From NCBI GenBank assembly GCA_037954665.1, contig JBBMOL010000021.1:3534001-3598000 (forward strand): a stretch of 64,000 nt of DNA, written 5' to 3'. The position numbers were made by a program, and so were the translations under genes. The notes under the pieces were generated by a model. That model was not told the origin of the DNA, did no database searches, and saw only the letters and a list, made by a program, of their open reading frames with translations. Within the stretch, counting starts at the first letter, position 1; the number at the start of each line of letters is the position of its first letter. Of this stretch, positions 34,401-45,690 are shown piece after piece. The DNA comes from Laguncularia racemosa. Lineage: Eukaryota > Streptophyta > Magnoliopsida > Myrtales > Combretaceae.

Positions 34401-35062
34401 TTGTGTATGTCTTTAACCCTTTAACTCCATTGGATATTTTGCCTTTGCCTATTAACGAAGTTGTTGATCTTGATGATAAGACAAAGACAAAATTTGTTAG
34501 GGAATTACATGCTCAGGTTTGGACCAACATTGAGTAGAAAAACAAGCACTATGCTCCTCAGGCTAATAAAGGACGTATAAAGATGGTGTTTCATACAGGA
34601 GACTGGGTGTGGGTGCATTTGAGGAAGGAGAGATTTACTGAGTAGCGAAAGTCTAAATTGCACCCTAGGGTACATGGACCTTTTCAAGTAATGGAGTGCA
34701 TCAATGACAACACTTACAAGATTGACTTACTAAGTCACTATGGTAATGTAAGCGCAACTTTTAATGTTTCTAACCTTACTCTTTATAATGTAGGTGATTC
34801 GAAGATGAATCTTTTCGAGGAAGGAGGGAATGATGAGGATCAACTAGTATCAAAAGTTAATGAGCCGATGTCCAATGACCCGCTACATGGTATTGGAGGT
34901 CCAATGACACGAGCTAGAGCTAAGTGGATGAGTGAAGCTTTACAAAGATTAATCATGGATCTACAAGAGAAGGAACCAAGTTACACTAAAGGAGAATCGA
35001 CCTTTATTAACTTGATTCAAGAATCCACAGAGGTGTGCAAAGATATGGTAGCCTTAGGATAA
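31411..35062 (+). pseudogene. Pol (protease, RT, RNase H, integrase) of element F
   Basis: The protease near 31600 reads LIIDTCRCTN where the family has a DGGSCTN-type site, and ends GRPWQFDRKV. RT spans about 32220-32870 with PPLRGIEHQI, PIPRLDDML, an expected stop-interrupted LHG block, MPFGL and the catalytic YFDDIL (about 32771). RNase H follows (FEIECDASGKGIGGVL near 33210; YDKELYALV). Integrase has the zinc-binding part HGGSLMGHFG...CDKCIAC (33765-33885), SMDFV near 33965 and AHPQTDGQTEGVNRTL near 34222, with a frameshift around 33990-34110. The C-terminus has GPFQVMECINDNTYKIDL and SATFNVSNLTLYNVG, then crosses the LTR start at 34831 and ends at 35062. Stops lie at about 31807, 32553, 32859, 33435 and 34535. 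Confidence 0.9.
34817..34830 (+). other. Polypurine tract of element F
   Basis: GAGGAAGGAGGGAA immediately before the 3' LTR. It lies inside the pol frame and encodes the EEGG of FEEGGNDE. Confidence 0.85.
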
Positions 35063-35474
35063 ATTAGTTTTTAAAAAAGGAAATTGAACCGAAGGAAGAC
35101 CATTCGGCTTTGTGCCTTTTTTTTATTTGTTTGTAAATTTTTTGACCCTTCTTAAGTCAAAGCCAGTTTTCTATGTTTGGAAATTTAGGTTTAATGTGTA
35201 AAACGATATAGCTACACGATGGCTTGGAGGGACGGCACATCATTATTCTTTTGGAATACACGATTTCTTTGAGGGACTCTCTCTTGTTCTTTAAGAGTGA
35301 ACTCACCGATTTCTTCAAATTAAACACTTGGGGAAATCACTGATAAAAGGTTTCAATCGACAGGTGTGGTTGGGGTCTAGTTCCATTCATAGCTTATTCA
35401 AGACAACTTTTGGGAATCCAATTCAAATCATGATCGTCGGGTTCTAGGTTTAATATGCCTAGGGTTTTGCATCA
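34831..35474 (+). mobile_element. 3' LTR of element F
   Basis: Begins TGATGAGGATCAAC and ends GGGTTTTGCATCA; the first 232 bp are pol C-terminal coding sequence (GIGGPMTRARAKWMSEALQ). It matches the 5' LTR closely with scattered substitutions. Confidence 0.9.
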
Positions 35475-35749
35475 TCCAACTTTTCGTCTCCCTTTCTCCT
35501 TATTCTCTTCTTCCTCTTAGCTGTTTTTCCTATAACTTCCCTCCTTGTTTCCTTATTAGACCTTCTTCACCCTTCGGACTTCTCCACTTTCTTACTTCTT
35601 TTTCTCATTTCTCTTCACTCTTCTCTAGCCCACATTTATGTGTGTGTATATTTTGAATCCCTCATTCTAGTTTTCTAGGTTTTTCCTTTTTCCTAGACAT
35701 CTTCCATTTTCCTTTTCTACTTCTTATCTCCTACTCACCGAACCCCACT

Positions 35750-36015
35750 TACACACCATGTGCATACACCATCACATTCCCACCTATACACATACACGCA
35801 CATTTCGCACACACTAACACACTCCTATCCATATTCATACACACACTCTGCGTATACTACGTATGCACTAGCACACTCCTATCCATACACACATACTCCG
35901 CACACACCACAAACCACCAGCACATACATACACATGCTTATGCACACACTCCACACCACTAGCGCATACATACACACATACTCTGCGCACAATTACACGC
36001 ACACACAATTGCACT
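35750..36015. repeat. CA-rich low-complexity tract in the H 5' LTR
   Basis: Irregular CACA/CATACA/CACACAC sequence. The open frame through it (35760-36041, rich in His/Thr/Ser) is a product of composition, not a gene. The solo LTR has a longer counterpart at 55443-55960. Confidence 0.85.
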
Positions 36016-36055
36016 TCGCAACCCCCTCTTCTCCTCTATGAAGCCTCCTATATAA

Positions 36056-37480
36056 GGCCCTTTATGAATTCTCCCAATTGGAGTAGGGCCATAAATTAGA
36101 ACACAGGTTACATGCACCTTATTTGGTGCGAACCTAGGAGAAGATGATATGGAATATTAACACGGCTGTAAGCAAGGGGCTATGGTAGCAAACATGCCAA
36201 GTGATGGCTTTGTGGATGGGAACTCAACCATAACCTCAAGGAGACTCCTTTGGCCAGCAACAATCTATTTTGAATACTCATCCTTCCCTTGAGGCGATGC
36301 TAGAAGTTTGAGTCTCTTTGCTTCCATAGGACCAGTAACATGTACAGCCAGAGTAATCAGAGCAGCCTTTTGAGGAAGGTTTAAGAGATCTGCATAATGT
36401 GCTTGTGTAGATCAAAGTGTGCATGAACCAGGGAAAGGAGGCAACACCAAGTTTCCCATTGGTGTACCATCCTCATTGTTGGCATGGATTGAGAACAGGA
36501 TATCTAAAAGTTGATCCAACAACCTTTTAACTTCTTCAACATTCCCATCACAATTTTCTACATAAACTCCCTCATGATCACCGGTTTCTTAGCTACATGA
36601 TACCGATAGCTGAGATATCAAACTCCAAGTGTATGTAAGAGCGATCAGATTCAACTTTGTGAAGCTCTTTCTATACAACAACATTGACCGCACGGATGAT
36701 GGATAACAAAATGGGGACTTCCATTTGCTATTTTGGTGTGATTAGACTCATCTATTAGTACAAAACAATTGTGCATCGCCATACGATATTCAGGAATGGC
36801 AATAGTGTATGGAGTGGACATATTACTGGTGTCATTCTCATCTCGCAAAAGTTCATCCAATTTAAGCCGCAATAGCTCTCTCTCTAAGCAAAAAAAATCA
36901 TCTTCAATGCATTGATCATCATTGCCTAACCCCATAGGGATTAGACGCTTTGCATCTTGTTCGTTGAGTTGTTCATCAAGTACTTTCCCTATCATGTTGA
37001 AGTATGCATATTGGCAATTACCTAAACCAAAGACACCATATGTAAGTTGTCGAAGCCATACACCTCTCTCACTCCCCTCAATAACCCATTTGTGAAACCT
37101 AGCAACATTATCAATAGACTCGTCGTCTCCACAATTGGAAACCATAAAAAAAAATGCCATATTGGTCATCATCAATGGCATAATCATCCAAGTCTATGAC
37201 TTTAATTGATGCCTTATCATATCTTGCCTTAATCTCTTCAGCTAGAGCCATAGCAAATCCCTCAGCAATGCCTGTTTGTATACCGAAGAACACGGCGACA
37301 CAGGTTTTACCGGTATCGATCTCATCTTCCTCATCCATAATAGACAAGGGTTTTGAGGGAACAACCAATTTAACTTCCTTATTTTGACTCGACGATGATG
37401 ATCTCCCCCCAAAAATTACTAAAACCCTAACTAAAGCAACAATACTTGGTACAATGATGATTTGAAGAGAAGGAAGGGAA
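36056..37480 (-). pseudogene. Captured NADPH-cytochrome P450 reductase fragment (5' LTR copy)
   Basis: The longer of two copies of the same reductase segment. On the minus strand it shows an anchor-like hydrophobic stretch (IIIVPSIVALVRVLVIF), Ser-rich linker, VAVFFGIQTGIAEGFAMAL, VIDLDDYA, WVIEGSERGVWLRQLTYGVFG, QDAKRLIPMGLGNDDQCIED, then the connecting domain, YSISSSPRFAP and finally VLIYGPTPIGRIHKG. From family knowledge the full protein is about 700 residues; this covers roughly residues 50-505 and lacks the NADPH-binding C-terminus. The ~30-bp loss after DDDQY is shared with the 3' LTR copy, so it predates the last transposition. The sequence resembles class II plant reductases. No introns. 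Confidence 0.9.
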
Positions 37481-37882
37481 ATTTGGGGGAAAACGAGAGG
37501 GAGGACAGCGTCGGGATAGGGGGCTCTCCACAATAGGGGAAGATAAGAAGGAGAGGAAGAAAGGGAAGGAAGAAGAAAGGAAAAGAAGAAGATAGAAAAC
37601 AGGACTCAGGTCGGTTAGATGATGATAGGGAAAGAACACGACCAGAAGAAGAAGAAGAAGAAGAAAAAGAAGAAGAAGGGAAAGAAGGAAAGGAAGAGGA
37701 AGTAAGGGATGGGGGCAGCGAGGACGCTGATGTGACCGGATATAGGCAACGTGATGGGGCGACTGATTCAAACCTGCTACTTGTTGCTCCTACCGTTGTG
37801 GAGGAAAGGATGAGCAGACACGGGATTTGAAAATTTTCGTATAGTTTTTTTTTTCTTTTTTTGAAATTTTTGGGACTTCACA

Positions 37883-40800
37883 CATTGCAAGAGGTTTGGT
37901 CATACTATTGAAAATTATTTTGAGCTTATAGGATATCCCAACTGGTATATAGAGATGAAAGATAAGAAATGAGAAAAATTTGCAGTTTTTGTTAACTCAA
38001 CACAAGATACTCCTTTTGATGAGAAAAATATGTTAACAACTTCTCTAGAATTTGATTTGGTGAGCCAAGTTTGTTAAGAAGTGATGAAAATGTTACATGG
38101 CAAACAAAATGTAGATGATATTATGAATGTTGCTTCTATGAATTGTGCAGGTTAGTAAATGAGTGATATTTCATTTTTAGCTTCTTTTCATAAGATTAGT
38201 AATGTAGTGTGTGAATGGATAACTAATACTAGTGCTTCATATCACATAACTCCCTTTGAAAACCTTTTGATCAATCAAAATACACTCACCAAACCAATTT
38301 CTATTGGACTTCTAAATGGTGTGACTACAAATGTACATACTATTGGAGATGTCCAGTTATTAGACATATAATTTTGCATAATGTTTAGCTTGTACCAGAT
38401 TTTAGTTGTAATCTTTTATCCATTAGTCAATTACTTGCTAAATCAAATTTGATTGCAAAATTTTATCTACATTATTGTCTTTTCAGGACCTTCTCACTAA
38501 GAAGATTGTTGCTAGAGTAGATGTTCAAGATGGACTTTATGTAATGAAATGTAAGCCGGACACAAATAATGCTTCTTTTGATTATTCATGTAATCCTTCA
38601 AAAACTTTGCGTACTACTTCTAATGTTGACAAGAACATTTCCTTGGAACTTTTACATAGTCAAATGGGACACATTTCTTTGTTTAGTTTGATACATGTTC
38701 CTAGTTGTATTGATAACAAATTGGAAAAGTTGATCTGTGCCACTTGTTTCCGTTCAAAGTCACATCAAATGCCATTTCATTCTAGTACTTCTATTTCTCT
38801 TCATGCCTTTGATCTTCTTCATGTTGATGTGTGGGGACCTTTTAACACACCTTCACTATTTGGTGAAAGATTTTTCCTTACTATAGTTGATGACATGAGT
38901 AGATGTACATGGGCATTTTTACTTCACCATAAGCATCAAACCTTATACAGTTTGACTAATTTCGTTTCCTATACCAAAAATCATTTTAAAACTTTAGTCA
39001 AATTCACTTGAAGTGATAATGGAGGTGAATTTACTTCCATAGAGTACCAACAATTTTTTAAATCCAATGGAATTGTTCATCAGCAAACAATGCCACACCA
39101 CACATACCACAATAGAATGGTATAGTGGAAAGGAAACATAGGAATTTGCTAGAAATTGCTTGTGCTTTTAGACTCCATGCAAATTTGGCCAAACATTTTT
39201 GGGGAGAGTATGTTTTAGTAGCTACATCTCTCATTAATAAAATGCCTATGCAATAGTTGAAATGGAAAACACTATATGAACTTTTGTTTAGTAGACCTCC
39301 ATCTTATTCTAATTTGTAAACCATAGGATGTCTTTATTATGCTTCAAATGTAGATAAATCTAAGGATAAATTTGAAGTTAGTGGTCATAGCTATGTGTTC
39401 ATAGGATATCCACTAAATTTGAAGGGCTACAAACTTTATGATCTTTTAAATCATTTGTAAGTTGAGACGTCACATTTTGTGAAGACATTTTCCCATTTTG
39501 GAGTGACCAGAATGTTTTGCATTAGTCATCTATTGATGGAAGCCCAATTTTATTTCCTTCTTAGTCTCTAATGATAAAGAATCACTTCTTGTTCATCTAC
39601 ATAGTTCTAGTCTTTGTACTTCTTTATCTAATACAACAAATTCTTTGTCATTGCCACTTAGAAGATCTACTCATGAGAAACGAACTCTTGGTTGGCTTAC
39701 TAATTTCATTCACACAGTGCAATCACATGCATCAACTAATGTAATTGCTTCTAGTGACATGTCTAAACACTCCTTATATCCTCTTTTCAATGTTCATACA
39801 CTTGAAACTTTTCTAAAGGATTATGTAGCATCTTTAGCTAATGTATTAGCTACGCGTGAACCCCGAAATTACTAGGAAGCTAAAAAAGATCTTGAGTGGG
39901 TGAAAGCAATGCACGATGAATTGTTGGCACTTGAAGCAAATCAAACATAGGTTTTGACTTCCTTACCACCTGGTAAGAAAGTGATTAGATCCAAGTGGGT
40001 TTTTAAAATCAAATATAAACCTGATGAATTAGTTGAAAGGTATAAAGCACGATTAATAGCAAAAGGCTACAATCAAATAGAGGGAATCGATTATACTCAT
40101 ACCTTTTCCCTAGTAGCAAAGTTATCTACTATTTAACTTTTGCTTGTTGTTGCAGCTATTAGGAATTGGAATATTCATCAATTGGATGTTAATACTTTCT
40201 TACATAGGTATTTGGATGAAGAGATATATATGCTTCCCCTTGAAGGTTATGAGGTAGCTAAGAATAGTCAAGTTTGTAAATTGGTTTAGTCGCTTTATGG
40301 GATGAAACAAGCTTCAAGACAATGGAATAGAGAGTTTACGCATTTTATTACTTCTTTAGGTTTTGAACAGTCAAGAGTGATCATTCACTCTTTACTAGAC
40401 AACGCGGTGATGAGTTTTTGGCTATTTTGGTATATGTTGATGATGTGCTAGTGGCTAGAAATTCATTAACAAGTATTGACAGTGTTAAATAGGACATTCA
40501 TAATGCATTTACCATTAAAGATTTAGGGGACATTCGTTTTTTTCTTGGAATTGAGGTTTGTTGTATTAGTTATGGCTTCATGTTGAATCAAAGGAAATTC
40601 TTATTAGATGTTTTACATGATGTTGGTTTGATAGGGGGAAAAAAAGTTAAAATTCCTTTTCCACAACATCTTAGGCTTGATAATGAGAATGGCACTATTC
40701 TTGCTAATCCATCTTGTTACATACGCATAGTGGAAAGACTATTATATATGATTATTACATGGCTTGACATTTCTTTTGCTGTTCAACAATTAAGTCAATT

Positions 40801-41333
40801 TGTAGCCTTTCTACACAATGCTCATTTTCAAGCTACTATTCATGTCCTTCATTACTTGAAAGGGACTTTGATAAAGGGTTGTTCTTTTCTTCTTCTACTA
40901 CTTTGTCTCTTCATGGATATTCAAATGTAGTTGGGGAGCTAGTCATGTTGATAGAAAGTCTTTATCTAGCTATTGCGTGTTTCTAGGCAGTTCTCTTATA
41001 TCTTGGAAGACTAAAAAACAAACCATAATATCTACTTCTTCTAATGAAGCCAAATATCGAAGCATGGCTTCTATTACTGAATAATTATTGTAGATTTCTT
41101 ATCTTCTTAGAGATTTGAATGGGCAAGTTCAGTTGCCTATTACTCTTTTCTCTGATAGCAAGTCAGCTCTGCTCATAGCACAAAATCCTTGTCTTCACAA
41201 CAGAACTAGGTATATTGAAGTGGATTTATATCTTACTCTTGATCATGTTTCTAGTGGATTTCTTAGGATTTTACACGTTTCCTCAGCTCAGCAACTTGCA
41301 AATATTATGAGAAAGGCAATTGGGGAAACTTAG
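37883..41333 (+). pseudogene. 3' gag-pol part of copia element K
   Basis: Resumes the gag zinc knuckle (THCKRFGHTIENY, with Cys positions lost), then protease remnants and the integrase zinc region LHSQMGHISLFSL...LICATC (38640-38750), integrase core DVWGPF (38825) and SDNGGEF (39012). RT has SKWVFKIKYKPD and RYKARLIAKGYNQIEGIDY (about 39985-40100), LYGMKQASRQW (about 40290) and the catalytic YVDDVL (about 40434, in a shifted frame). RNase H gives SSNEAKYRSMAS, LFSDSKSALLIAQNP and HVSSAQQLANIM. The order is the Ty1/copia order (integrase before RT). Numerous stops and shifts; inactive. Confidence 0.9.
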
Positions 41334-41391
41334 CTACAACACTTTTGTTCCAGGTCGGGGCTTTTAGCTTGTCCAACTTGAAATTGGGATT

Positions 41392-41990
41392 TTCTGGTAA
41401 TAGCTAAAAGCACGTGTTGTATGCATCGCGAGTGACTTGATCCACCTTTTCTCGTTCACTTATATGCATCAAATTGCCTTTGTTACTTTGTGATTTTATT
41501 AGGATTTATTTTAAATTTTTTAACGAGTAAACGAGTTCAATTTTGGTGCAATATACATTAATAAACCAAGTGGGGTTACAGATTTTAACCTTTAGATATC
41601 GTTAATAAGTACATCATGTTATAGATTAAGATTCTTAGTTATATATTCATTTAAATTCTCATACAAAATTATAAATTTTTGACACAAATGGTCGGTCCTA
41701 CTAATAGTTAAGATTATATAATGGAAGTAAACTGACATATCGTATCACAATTCTTCATTAGGGTTTGTTACGATACTTTTACCAAGTATCTATAGAAATA
41801 TATCATATATTTTATTTATTTTCCGCTAATAGCTAAACACTTGTGTTGTATTTTACACATGCTCCTGCTGTACATATAAATATTACAACATAACAAAAAT
41901 AACAACCACTTCATTTCATCTTTCATATTCTCTCTGTTCTTCATCATTCTCTCTCTGTTTTCATCACATCATCACTAGAGATGTCTTGAT
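41392..41990 (+). mobile_element. Probable 3' LTR of copia element K
   Basis: Lies where the 3' LTR should be, after the RNase H end. The phrase TAATAGCTAAAAGCACGTG near 41398 recurs as TAATAGCTAAACACTTGTG near 41828, followed by a TATA-like ACATATAAATATT and a CT-rich stretch. The 5' LTR is not available for comparison, so both boundaries are guesses. Confidence 0.4.
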
Positions 41991-43460
41991 GTTAACAGTA
42001 TCCATTTTTTATATTTATAATATAGTTTGAAATGCATTTTTTTAGATATATCGTTTGTATGGGTAAGATATTTCTTTTCATTCAAATCACTTGCTAGTTT
42101 CCTTTTACCCCCTACTTTAGTGCTTGCCGCTCGATCACTAGCCGTATTTGGGTATGATCAAGTGTTTGGAAGTATTTGTTAATATTATATATAAAAGACT
42201 CATTATATATTTTAATATTGATTATACATTTTATTAAAAAATCAAATACTTTAACAATTATAAAATCTTTTATTTACTATTTCTTAAACAACGTGTCCAA
42301 AGAGTACCCACTTTTATGTGATTGCTTGTTTAATCATCGTCCCATGTTAAATAAAACCCTTTTATGTGATTGCCAAATGGCTTTTATATGTATCAACTAA
42401 CTCTTACCTATTTCACAACAAACAAAAGGCTTTAAAGAATCTTTCAACTCTCTTTAACATGTTGAGAAGCGTGCATTTTAATTTCAAGAATAACCATTTC
42501 ACGAAGTGTTCTCCAGGTTGAAGAATGATGTGGATTCTTCATCAAGGGACATATATACTATTTCACGTACATATTTTGGGTTGCATGTCTACAAAAGTAT
42601 GGGGCAAAATTGATGGACATATTTATTTCAGAGATGGACAATATGATTTGGTAGAATATTTTGTCGTCAACTTAGATATAAAATTAATGAGAAGAAGTCT
42701 GCATATATAACAGAATAAAGCACTTATGATACTTCTTTGCTTGTATATAGAGATCTATAAAGATATTATGTCCCTTGGAAACCTAATTTTAGCACCGGGA
42801 TTGGCTACATATAAAGGGGGATAGATCCTCGTCCTGTCCCAGCTAGGCGGGGACTGTTGCGAGGGTAAAGAGGACTTCGAAGATGGTATGTCTTCAGTGA
42901 TAGAATGGATTCACCGGTTATTATTCTTTCTTGTGATGCTTCTATGCATTATAGTATGTAGATGTGAATTCAAAATAACAAACAGGTGACACAGTGTGAA
43001 GTGACAGTATAAGATATGAGAGAGAGAATAATTTGAAGTTATCAATAATAATTTCTTGATTACATTGTTCATTGAGTATATATAGGTTTTAATCCCTAAA
43101 ACTATTAAGAAAATTGAATAAAAGATAATAGAAAACAAAATTAATCAAAATAGATTTTTATAATCTAGAAGATTTTTTTTTTTTTTTATACTTCGATATG
43201 CAATAGAAATGCACACTTCTAACCTTGGAAATTGACCTAAATAATAGAGCTTTTTATATTAGCTTGAAGTAGACTCAAGTTAGTTTTTATCAATATATTA
43301 TGGATTATACAAATTCTTATAAGCGAAAAATTATGATTTTTTAAAACTGAATTTCTAAAATCAAACCTCTTCTTCTAATCCAATAACTTTTGACTTCTTT
43401 TGATGGCTTTAAATTGGTTCTGGCTTCTTTGGGTTTTGACTAGCATTACTTTTGATCAAC
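41991..43460. other. AT-rich intergenic DNA
   Basis: No gene, RNA gene or element ends recognised. Short open frames (42176-42400, 42525-42710, 42911-43138) have no family signature. A small GC-rich patch at about 42825-42875 stands out but is unexplained. Confidence 0.5.
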
Positions 43461-43586
43461 CTTTTGCTTTTAGCTTTTAATTTCAACTATTTCTTTGATT
43501 CCTGTGATCCCTTTGCTTTTAATATTTTTTATGATTAAAATGTTCAATAACTTGTATTCCTAACTCATCAACGTCAATAGACTTTA

Positions 43587-43590
<4 letters not shown>

Positions 43591-43622
<32 letters not shown>
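43591..43622. repeat. (AT)n microsatellite
   Basis: Sixteen AT units in a row. Confidence 0.95.
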
Positions 43623-43625
<3 letters not shown>

Positions 43626-43671
43626 GCCAAAGTTTACTAACAATTTCATTTGTCTAATTACAATGCCAACT

Positions 43672-43709
43672 CCCACACCCACACCCACCCCACCCCACCC
43701 CACCCCACT
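43672..43709. repeat. CCCCA minisatellite
   Basis: CCCACA steps followed by four CCCCA units, a strand-asymmetric C-rich tract. Confidence 0.9.
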
Positions 43710-45690
43710 TCCCAACCACCTCTCATTAATTTTGTTGTGTAAACCAAACTTGGACAGTAATTTATAATTTTCTCACAAGGAGAATAGGATAGAAGAATAA
43801 TATGATACAATTCTTTTTGTATTATGTTTGGTTTGTGTATTATATGATATGAATTTTTATAATAATTTCGAGTTACTTTTCATGTCAATATGAGAATTTA
43901 CTATAAAAGTTTTGGTGTGAATACAATAGAAAAAAAGTGATTATAATATAGGATTATATTTTGGGTTTTGATGAGGGTGTGCTTGTTTTTGTTCAACGAA
44001 ATAAATTTTTATACAATCAAGTATATGATATAAATTTCTTGGATTTTATTCAATATTTTGAGATTTTTTTTTTTGTCTAGTAACTTAGTTCATTATATAA
44101 ACTAAACAAAGAGTTAAGAATTTTGTCTAATTCAATATCATGAAATGATGGTAACTAAACACTATCCATAGATCTAAGATTCCTTGAGAGTTTGCATTAT
44201 TTTATCTTTCTTTTTTTCATTTTCTTTTTCACCAACTATAACAAATTACAATGTTGGAAGTGGAGAATTGCATTTAATTAATCCCATTAAAAGATTAATA
44301 TTTATTCCATTAGGTTGTAACATCCTTAATTTCTATCCATTTGAGTTTAATGAATAATAATTGGATATGTATAGAAATTCACTCATTTAAGTATGGAGAT
44401 TCCATGATTTAAAAAATATGGCAGAATAAATGGTTTTGAGTTAAATATTCTTTCATAGGTGTATATATAAACTAGCTACATATTTTGTTTGGCCAAATAA
44501 GTGGCTAGACTTCTAGGTTCTAACTTTTGATTTTGACTATTTCTCTTATTTCTTTAATCCCATTGCTTCTAATATTTCTGATGATTAAGATATTTCATAA
44601 CTTGTATTCTAATTTGTTCACATTAAGGATAGAAATTAAGGGTGTTACAGCCTAATGGAATTGATATTAATCTTTTAATAGGATTGATTAAATTCCATTC
44701 TCCACTTCCAATATTGTAATTTGTTATAGTTGGCAAAAAAGAAAATAAAAAATAAAAAATAAAACAATGCAAACTCTCAAGGAATCTTAGATCTATGGAT
44801 AGTGTTTAGTTATCATCATTTCATGATATTAAACTAAACAAAATTCTTAACTCTTTGTTTAGTTTGTATAATAAACTATGTTACTAGACAAAAACATTTC
44901 AATAGTCATAGACCCATACTTACTAAGGTGTTTTAGCTTTTCCTCGATTTTTATTCTGACAGAATTTATGGGGGAAAAAGTGCCTAAAACGGTTAATTTC
45001 TCTCCCCCCTCTCTCATTTTGAGTTCTGGTCCTTAAATTGAACCTGGACAGCTATTCATAATTTTCTTACAAGGAGAACATGAAAGTATTGTATAAAAAG
45101 AATGGTACAATAATATAATTTTTTTATATTATATTTGATTTGTATAGTATATAATATAAATTTTTATAATAATATTAAGTTATTTTTCATATCAATATGA
45201 TAATTCACTATAAGAGTTTTAGCATGTTATAATAATTAAAAAAAAATGATGATAATATATAGGGAGTTATATTTTGGATTTTGAGGTTATGATTATTTTT
45301 GTCTAGTAAAATAAATTTTTATATCATCAAATATGTGGTATAAATATTTTTTATTTTATCCAGTATGTTGAGGTCTATTTTATCTGGTGACTTAGTTTAT
45401 CATGCAAACTAAATAAAAAAATTAAGAATTGTGTCTAGTCCAATATTATGAAATCATGGCAAGCAAATACTATATATGGCTATAAATTTCCTTGAGAATC
45501 TACATTGTTTTATTCATTTCTTTATTTCGGCTAATTATGACATATTACAGTGGTAGAAACTGGAGAATCGAATATAATCAATATCACTAAAAGATCAATA
45601 TTAATTTATTTTTTTCCATTTAAGCTTAACGAATAATAATTATATATTCACTCATTTAAGTTAGGAGATTCCATGATTTAAAAAAAAAAA

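Larger units (their letters stand above)
28919..35474 (+). mobile_element. Element F: CRM-clade Ty3/gypsy retrotransposon inside the H 5' LTR
   Basis: LTRs of 646 and 644 bp with TGATG...CATCA termini; flanks TTCAA (28914-28918) and TCCAA (35475-35479) form a 4-of-5 target duplication. It has all domains in gypsy order (gag, protease, RT, RNase H, integrase) and a pol reading frame that passes through the polypurine tract into the 3' LTR, ending with a GPMTRARAK motif. That extension and the RT sequence (PPLRGIEHQIEFLPGAS) are features of the CRM chromovirus clade, some of whose members accumulate at centromeres. Stops and frameshifts in every domain show it is inactive. Confidence 0.9.
22337..37882 (-). 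mobile_element. Element H: giant-LTR, Del/Tekay-like non-autonomous retrotransposon carrying reductase sequence
   Basis: Inserted into copia element K, flanked by CATTA (22332-22336) and CATTG (37883-37887), 4 of 5 bases matching. Minus-strand order: 5' LTR (about 5.46 kb after removing F), primer site, about 0.9 kb of noncoding core, polypurine tract, 3' LTR (2.60 kb, internally deleted). The junction GTTTCGAGGACAAAACTTC, then AAGTGGGGGAGAG, then TGTGAAGTCCC is the arrangement found at the pol/3' LTR boundary of Del/Tekay elements. No gag or pol is present, so movement would need another element's proteins. Both LTRs contain a cytochrome P450 reductase fragment in the element's own sense. 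Confidence 0.85.
25865..37882 (-). mobile_element. 5' LTR of element H, interrupted by F
   Basis: The LTR is 25865-28918 plus 35480-37882; F and one copy of its target duplication lie between. Joined length is about 5.46 kb, similar to the 5.0-kb solo LTR at 52364-57375. From the primer-site side it holds a block shared with the solo LTR (the TTAGTTCGCACTTGG region near 26655), an (AT)n tract, a conserved coding-like segment (27922-28234), a CA-rich tract (35750-36015), the reductase fragment and a GAA-rich tract (37540-37700). Confidence 0.85.
43470..45690. repeat. Local cluster of direct and inverted repeats
   Basis: A unit of about 650 bp at 43730-44410 recurs in direct orientation at 45030-45690. 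Part of it (44062-44338) recurs in inverted orientation at 44627-44897, with only scattered mismatches, for example TCTCCACTTCCAA...TTGTAATTTGTT on the plus strand there. A separate 100-bp block at 43470-43570 recurs directly at 44515-44625 (TTTGATTCCTGTGATCCC versus TTTAATCCCATTGC regions). The inverted arms enclose about 290 bp. No transposase frame is visible. The copies could be a non-autonomous element with several insertions or a local rearrangement. Confidence 0.7.

Noticed and set aside
42820..42880. GC-rich patch resembling a structured RNA
   Set aside because: I could not fold it into any known RNA gene, and it shows no conserved boxes.
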